DNA of 64,000 bases, taken from positions 1,426,001 to 1,490,000 of the forward strand of contig NC_009633.1 of assembly GCF_000016985.1 (NCBI RefSeq). Reading direction: 5' to 3'. The notes below the pieces were generated by a model that saw only the letters and a list, made by a program, of their open reading frames with translations, was not told where the DNA came from and did not search any database. This document shows positions 61,265 to 64,000 of this stretch, one piece after another (positions within the stretch are counted from its first letter, which is position 1; each line of letters opens with the position of its first letter). The translations under genes were made by a program, and so were the position numbers. This DNA comes from Alkaliphilus metalliredigens QYMF (GTDB lineage: Bacteria; Bacillota; Clostridia; Peptostreptococcales; Natronincolaceae).

Positions 61265-62176
61265 ATGGAGCGATGGGAAGTAATAAATGCAGTACAGCGT
61301 ATGCAGGACTATATTGAACAGAACTTAAACTGTCCTATTACACTTAGTGATCTTGCAAAAGTGGCAGGATATTCACAATGGCATTCTGCAAGGATTTTTA
61401 AAGAACTGACCGGTAAGGCACCATTTGAATATATGAGGGCTTTGCGATTGACCAAAGCAGCCCTATTACTACGAGACAAACGAACAAAAGTGATAGATGT
61501 AGCATTTGATTTTGTTTTTGACTCCCACGAAGGGTTTACAAGAGCTTTTAGTAAACAGTTTGGAGTATCCCCCAAAAAGTACAGTAATAGTCCGGAGCCT
61601 ATACAGCTTTTTATACCCAATCGTATTCGTGAGTATTACCTTACATTGCAAAAAGGAGAGGTTATGATGTCTGATAAAAAAAGAACAAATACTGTATTTG
61701 TCCAAGTGGTAGAGAGACCATCAAGAAAACTAATTATAAAAAGAGGAATTAAGGCTACACATTATTTTGAGTATTGCGAAGAAGTTGAATGTGAGGTTTG
61801 GGGTATACTTATTAGTATAAAAGAAGCAATGTACGAACCTGCTGGTATGTGGTTGTCAGAAAATTTGATTAAGCCAGGGACATCCTCATATGTTCAAGGT
61901 GTAGAAGTGCCTATTAATTATGCAGGACGAGTTCCAGAGGGGTTTGATGTTATAGAACTTCCACCATGTAAGATGATGGTTTTCCAAGGAGAGCCCTATG
62001 AAGATGAGAAGTTTGTTGAAGCAATTGAAGAATTATGTGATGTTATGAAAAAATACAATCCTCAGATTTATGGTTTTGAATGGGCAGACGATGAAGGGCC
62101 AAGGTTTCAGCTGGAACCTCAAGGCTACAGGGGTTATATAGAAGCAAGGCCAGTTAAACAAATAAATAATAAGTAA
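61265..62176 (+). CDS. AraC-family regulator with GyrI-like domain
   Basis: A 303-residue protein from the ATG at 61265 behind ATAGGAGGTGG. Residues about 8-110 form the AraC double helix-turn-helix (LSDLAKVAGYSQWHSARIFK, HEGFTRAFSKQFGVSPKKY). Residues about 150-300 form a GyrI-like ligand domain, as in Rob, which responds to hydrophobic compounds. It may regulate its own gene or distant transporters. Confidence 0.88.
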   Translation: MERWEVINAVQRMQDYIEQNLNCPITLSDLAKVAGYSQWHSARIFKELTGKAPFEYMRALRLTKAALLLRDKRTKVIDVAFDFVFDSHEGFTRAFSKQFGVSPKKYSNSPEPIQLFIPNRIREYYLTLQKGEVMMSDKKRTNTVFVQVVERPSRKLIIKRGIKATHYFEYCEEVECEVWGILISIKEAMYEPAGMWLSENLIKPGTSSYVQGVEVPINYAGRVPEGFDVIELPPCKMMVFQGEPYEDEKFVEAIEELCDVMKKYNPQIYGFEWADDEGPRFQLEPQGYRGYIEARPVKQINNK

Positions 62177-62333
62177 TTACTAATTGCCAAGACTAGGGCA
62201 AACACACTCTTACGGGAGGCCACTGAAAAAGTCATAAATGTATGGCTTTTTCTTTTTTTCAATCAATACATTCAATCTAAACATATGCGGAATAATTAGA
62301 TAATTGAATTATTAATTTTTAAGGAGAATCAAT

Positions 62334-62799
62334 GTGAAACAAATAATACAATGGCTAATATTTCTAATTCCTATTGCATCACTAGTACTAATTGGAGATA
62401 AAACTCTTAGAAGATTTCTTCCAGTTACATTGTTTGTTACTGTAGTCAACACGCTTATTTATCAAGCTGCATATCATTATAATTGGTGGAGAGAACCTGG
62501 GCTGTTTGACTGGGAAAAAGTGGCAAATATTCCTTGGGTATATAGTGCATATTTAGTAGCAACAATATGGATTTTCAAGTTTACCTACGGAAAATTTATT
62601 GTTTACTTAATAACAAATCTAATATTGGATGGTGTATATATATATATATTTATGGTATCCAATACAAGAAAAAATGGGATTAGCAACAGGCGAAATGTCA
62701 CCACATATTACATATTTAATGATGATTGGAGTAGCCCTTTTAATATATGTTTTTCAGATTTGGTATGAAAAAGATTTACAAAGTAACAAAAGATACTAG
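62334..62799 (+). pseudogene. CBO0543-family membrane protein, frameshifted at a TA repeat
   Basis: GTG start behind AAGGAGAA. The first about 105 residues (IIQWLIFLIPIASLVLIGDK, YHYNWWREPGLFDWEKVANI) match the CBO0543 family with several membrane helices. After (TA)7 at 62635-62648 the family sequence continues in the next frame (WYPIQEKMGLATGEMSP, LIYVFQIWYEKDL) to 62799, while the original frame ends at 62768 in unrelated residues. A change of one TA unit (gain) restores the full length, so this could be phase variation, a mutation or a sequencing error. Confidence 0.7.
62635..62648. repeat. (TA)7 microsatellite at a frameshift
   Basis: Seven TA units inside the membrane protein gene, exactly where the reading frame shifts. 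Confidence 0.8.
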
Positions 62800-63247
62800 C
62801 TAAAACTTTCATGATTTCATCTTAAACTAACGGATGCTTATGTTGAAGAAAGAAAAATTAAATAACGGAAGAATTCATTCTTTTTTATGTATACTTAAAC
62901 CCTACAAAAGTAGGGTTTATCTTTTATCTGAAGTAAATGCATGGATCAAATTGAACGGCGGTTTTAAATTTTATGTTTGTTCATACGTTACATTAAAGTC
63001 ATACTAGGTAAGAATGTTTACTTCTTCTTTTTAAAGGAAGTTTATGAATTTTCTCATACTGTTTATTTTAGAGAGAAGGAATGTGGAAGTAATTGGAGAA
63101 ATATACAATAGATTATAAAAATGTTAACTTTAAGGCAAGCGACTTTAGATGAACAGCTGCTAATAGAAAAGAATTTGGGAGTCACTTATAAAAGTAATAT
63201 CATTTTTATAATAGTTTCTAATAATCTAAAAGTAGAAAGGATTTTGT
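62800..63247. other. 448-bp stretch with a terminator and a possible tiny ORF
   Basis: Mostly AT-rich. A hairpin (62897-62905 with 62910-62918) with weak Ts may be a terminator. A frame at 63121-63258 (LTLRQATLDEQLLIEKN) looks like the first codons of a GNAT gene whose remainder is lost. Confidence 0.4.
62896..62925 (+). terminator. Probable terminator
   Basis: Stem AAACCCTAC with GTAGGGTTT and a loop of AAAA, then a T-rich stretch. Confidence 0.6.
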
Positions 63248-64000
63248 ATGAATACTAAAAAAAGATTATTGATTATATATCACTCAGGAGCAGGCAGTAC
63301 TAAAACAATAGCAGAAATTTATTGCCAAAAATTAAGTCCATTATATAGAGTAGAGATAAGCTCGATAAATTTAGAATATGATTACAAAAAACTCTCAGGA
63401 TATGATTTTTTTATTTTTGCTTTTCCTACATATCATTGTGAACCCTCTCATTCCATGATGGAGTTTATTAATAATATGCCTGTATTTAAAGAAAGTAAAG
63501 AGGCTTTTGCACTTACAACTTGTGGATTGTATTCAGGAAATACATTGAGGAAATTTATTAAAAAGTGTACGGAAAAAAACATAATAATAAGAGGATGTTG
63601 TAGTTATAGAGCCCCCGCAACTGATGGTGCTTTATTATTACCACCAATACCCATGATGTTTAGTTATGAAAGAAAAGTAGCTAAGAAAATAGAGGCAGAT
63701 ATACAAGAAGTAAAAAAAATTATAGAAACTAATGTTAAAAGCATCAAATGTCCACCCTTTAAGCTTTATACAATATTGAACTATCCAAATAAAGTTTTAG
63801 GTGAAGCTAAAAAGCATAATTTCAAGATAATGGAAGAATATTGTGCAAAATGCTACAAGTGTATGAATAATTGTATTAGAAATTGTTGGGAAACAAAGAA
63901 ATCTTACCCCGAACATGAAAACGTTAATTGTGAGTATTGTTTCCGTTGTGTACATCATTGCCCAAAGGAAGCAATAATACTATCAGAAAGAACTAGGAAA
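63248..64000 (+). CDS. EFR1-type flavodoxin/ferredoxin protein, 3' end outside window
   Basis: 251 codons, open at the window edge. Flavodoxin-like N-terminus (LLIIYHSGAGSTKTIAEIYC, IFAFPTYHCEPSHSMMEFI). Then two 4Fe-4S-type cysteine groups (CAKCYKCMNNCIRNC and CEYCFRCVHHCP). This is the EFR1 family layout found in anaerobes; probable electron-transfer function, partner unknown. Confidence 0.85.
   Translation, partial: MNTKKRLLIIYHSGAGSTKTIAEIYCQKLSPLYRVEISSINLEYDYKKLSGYDFFIFAFPTYHCEPSHSMMEFINNMPVFKESKEAFALTTCGLYSGNTLRKFIKKCTEKNIIIRGCCSYRAPATDGALLLPPIPMMFSYERKVAKKIEADIQEVKKIIETNVKSIKCPPFKLYTILNYPNKVLGEAKKHNFKIMEEYCAKCYKCMNNCIRNCWETKKSYPEHENVNCEYCFRCVHHCPKEAIILSERTRK

Noticed and set aside
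1-64000. rRNA or tRNA genes
   Set aside because: I saw no tRNA cloverleaf or rRNA signature on either strand by reading; a tRNAscan run would be decisive.

Overview
The window is AT-rich Firmicute chromosome with strong AGGAGG-type ribosome binding sites, TTG and GTG starts, and many intrinsic terminators. SleB/YpeB, a YheC/YheD-like coat protein, a BclA-like collagen protein and an SpoVB-like protein point to an endospore former. NrdD/NrdG, ferredoxin proteins, an FMN/FAD reductase lipoprotein and an EFR1-type protein point to an anaerobe. An Alkaliphilus-like member of the Clostridia is my best guess; this is inference, since there is no rRNA in the window.

Region 1 (1-40 kb) is mostly ordinary chromosome. 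It holds an mgtE tail, sleB-ypeB, coat/exosporium-type genes, an IS4-family insertion with a 10-bp target duplication that includes a stop codon, a His-rich ferredoxin, pgi, murI, a LytS/LytR-type two-component system next to a CstA-type transporter (probable pyruvate sensing and uptake), pepV, an spoVB-like flippase, nrdDG, a YdcZ pair divergent from a Crp-family regulator, flavin lipoproteins and a MerR regulator. It ends with pgsA, T-box-controlled valS, folC and a CDF transporter. Dispersed 80-85 bp intergenic repeats and a degenerate copy of part of a substrate-binding-protein gene lie between these genes.

Region 2 (40.4-56.3 kb) is the remarkable part: an integron-like gene-cassette array. 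A tyrosine recombinase with an unusual N-terminal domain, and without the insertion typical of IntI, is followed on the same strand by single-gene cassettes. They encode an HEPN protein, a DUF2971 protein, a hypothetical protein, GNAT acetyltransferases, methyltransferases and a membrane CHAT/caspase-like protein. Between them lie 130-180 bp imperfect palindromes ending in GTTRRRY-like cores. In three cassettes the 5' arm of the palindrome is complementary to the start of the same cassette, which is the expected footprint of attC-type circular cassettes. A group II intron sits 10 bp after one cassette junction. Its reverse transcriptase gene is split by a large-serine-recombinase element, so three kinds of mobile element are nested. 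A second group II-like structured fragment directly follows another junction core.

Region 3 (56.3-64 kb) is an accessory zone with many small genes (DJ-1/PfpI-like, pentapeptide repeat, GNAT, VanW, AraC/GyrI-like, EFR1) mixed with debris: broken beta-lactamase, GNAT and phosphotriesterase-like fragments, and a membrane gene frameshifted at a (TA)7 tract.
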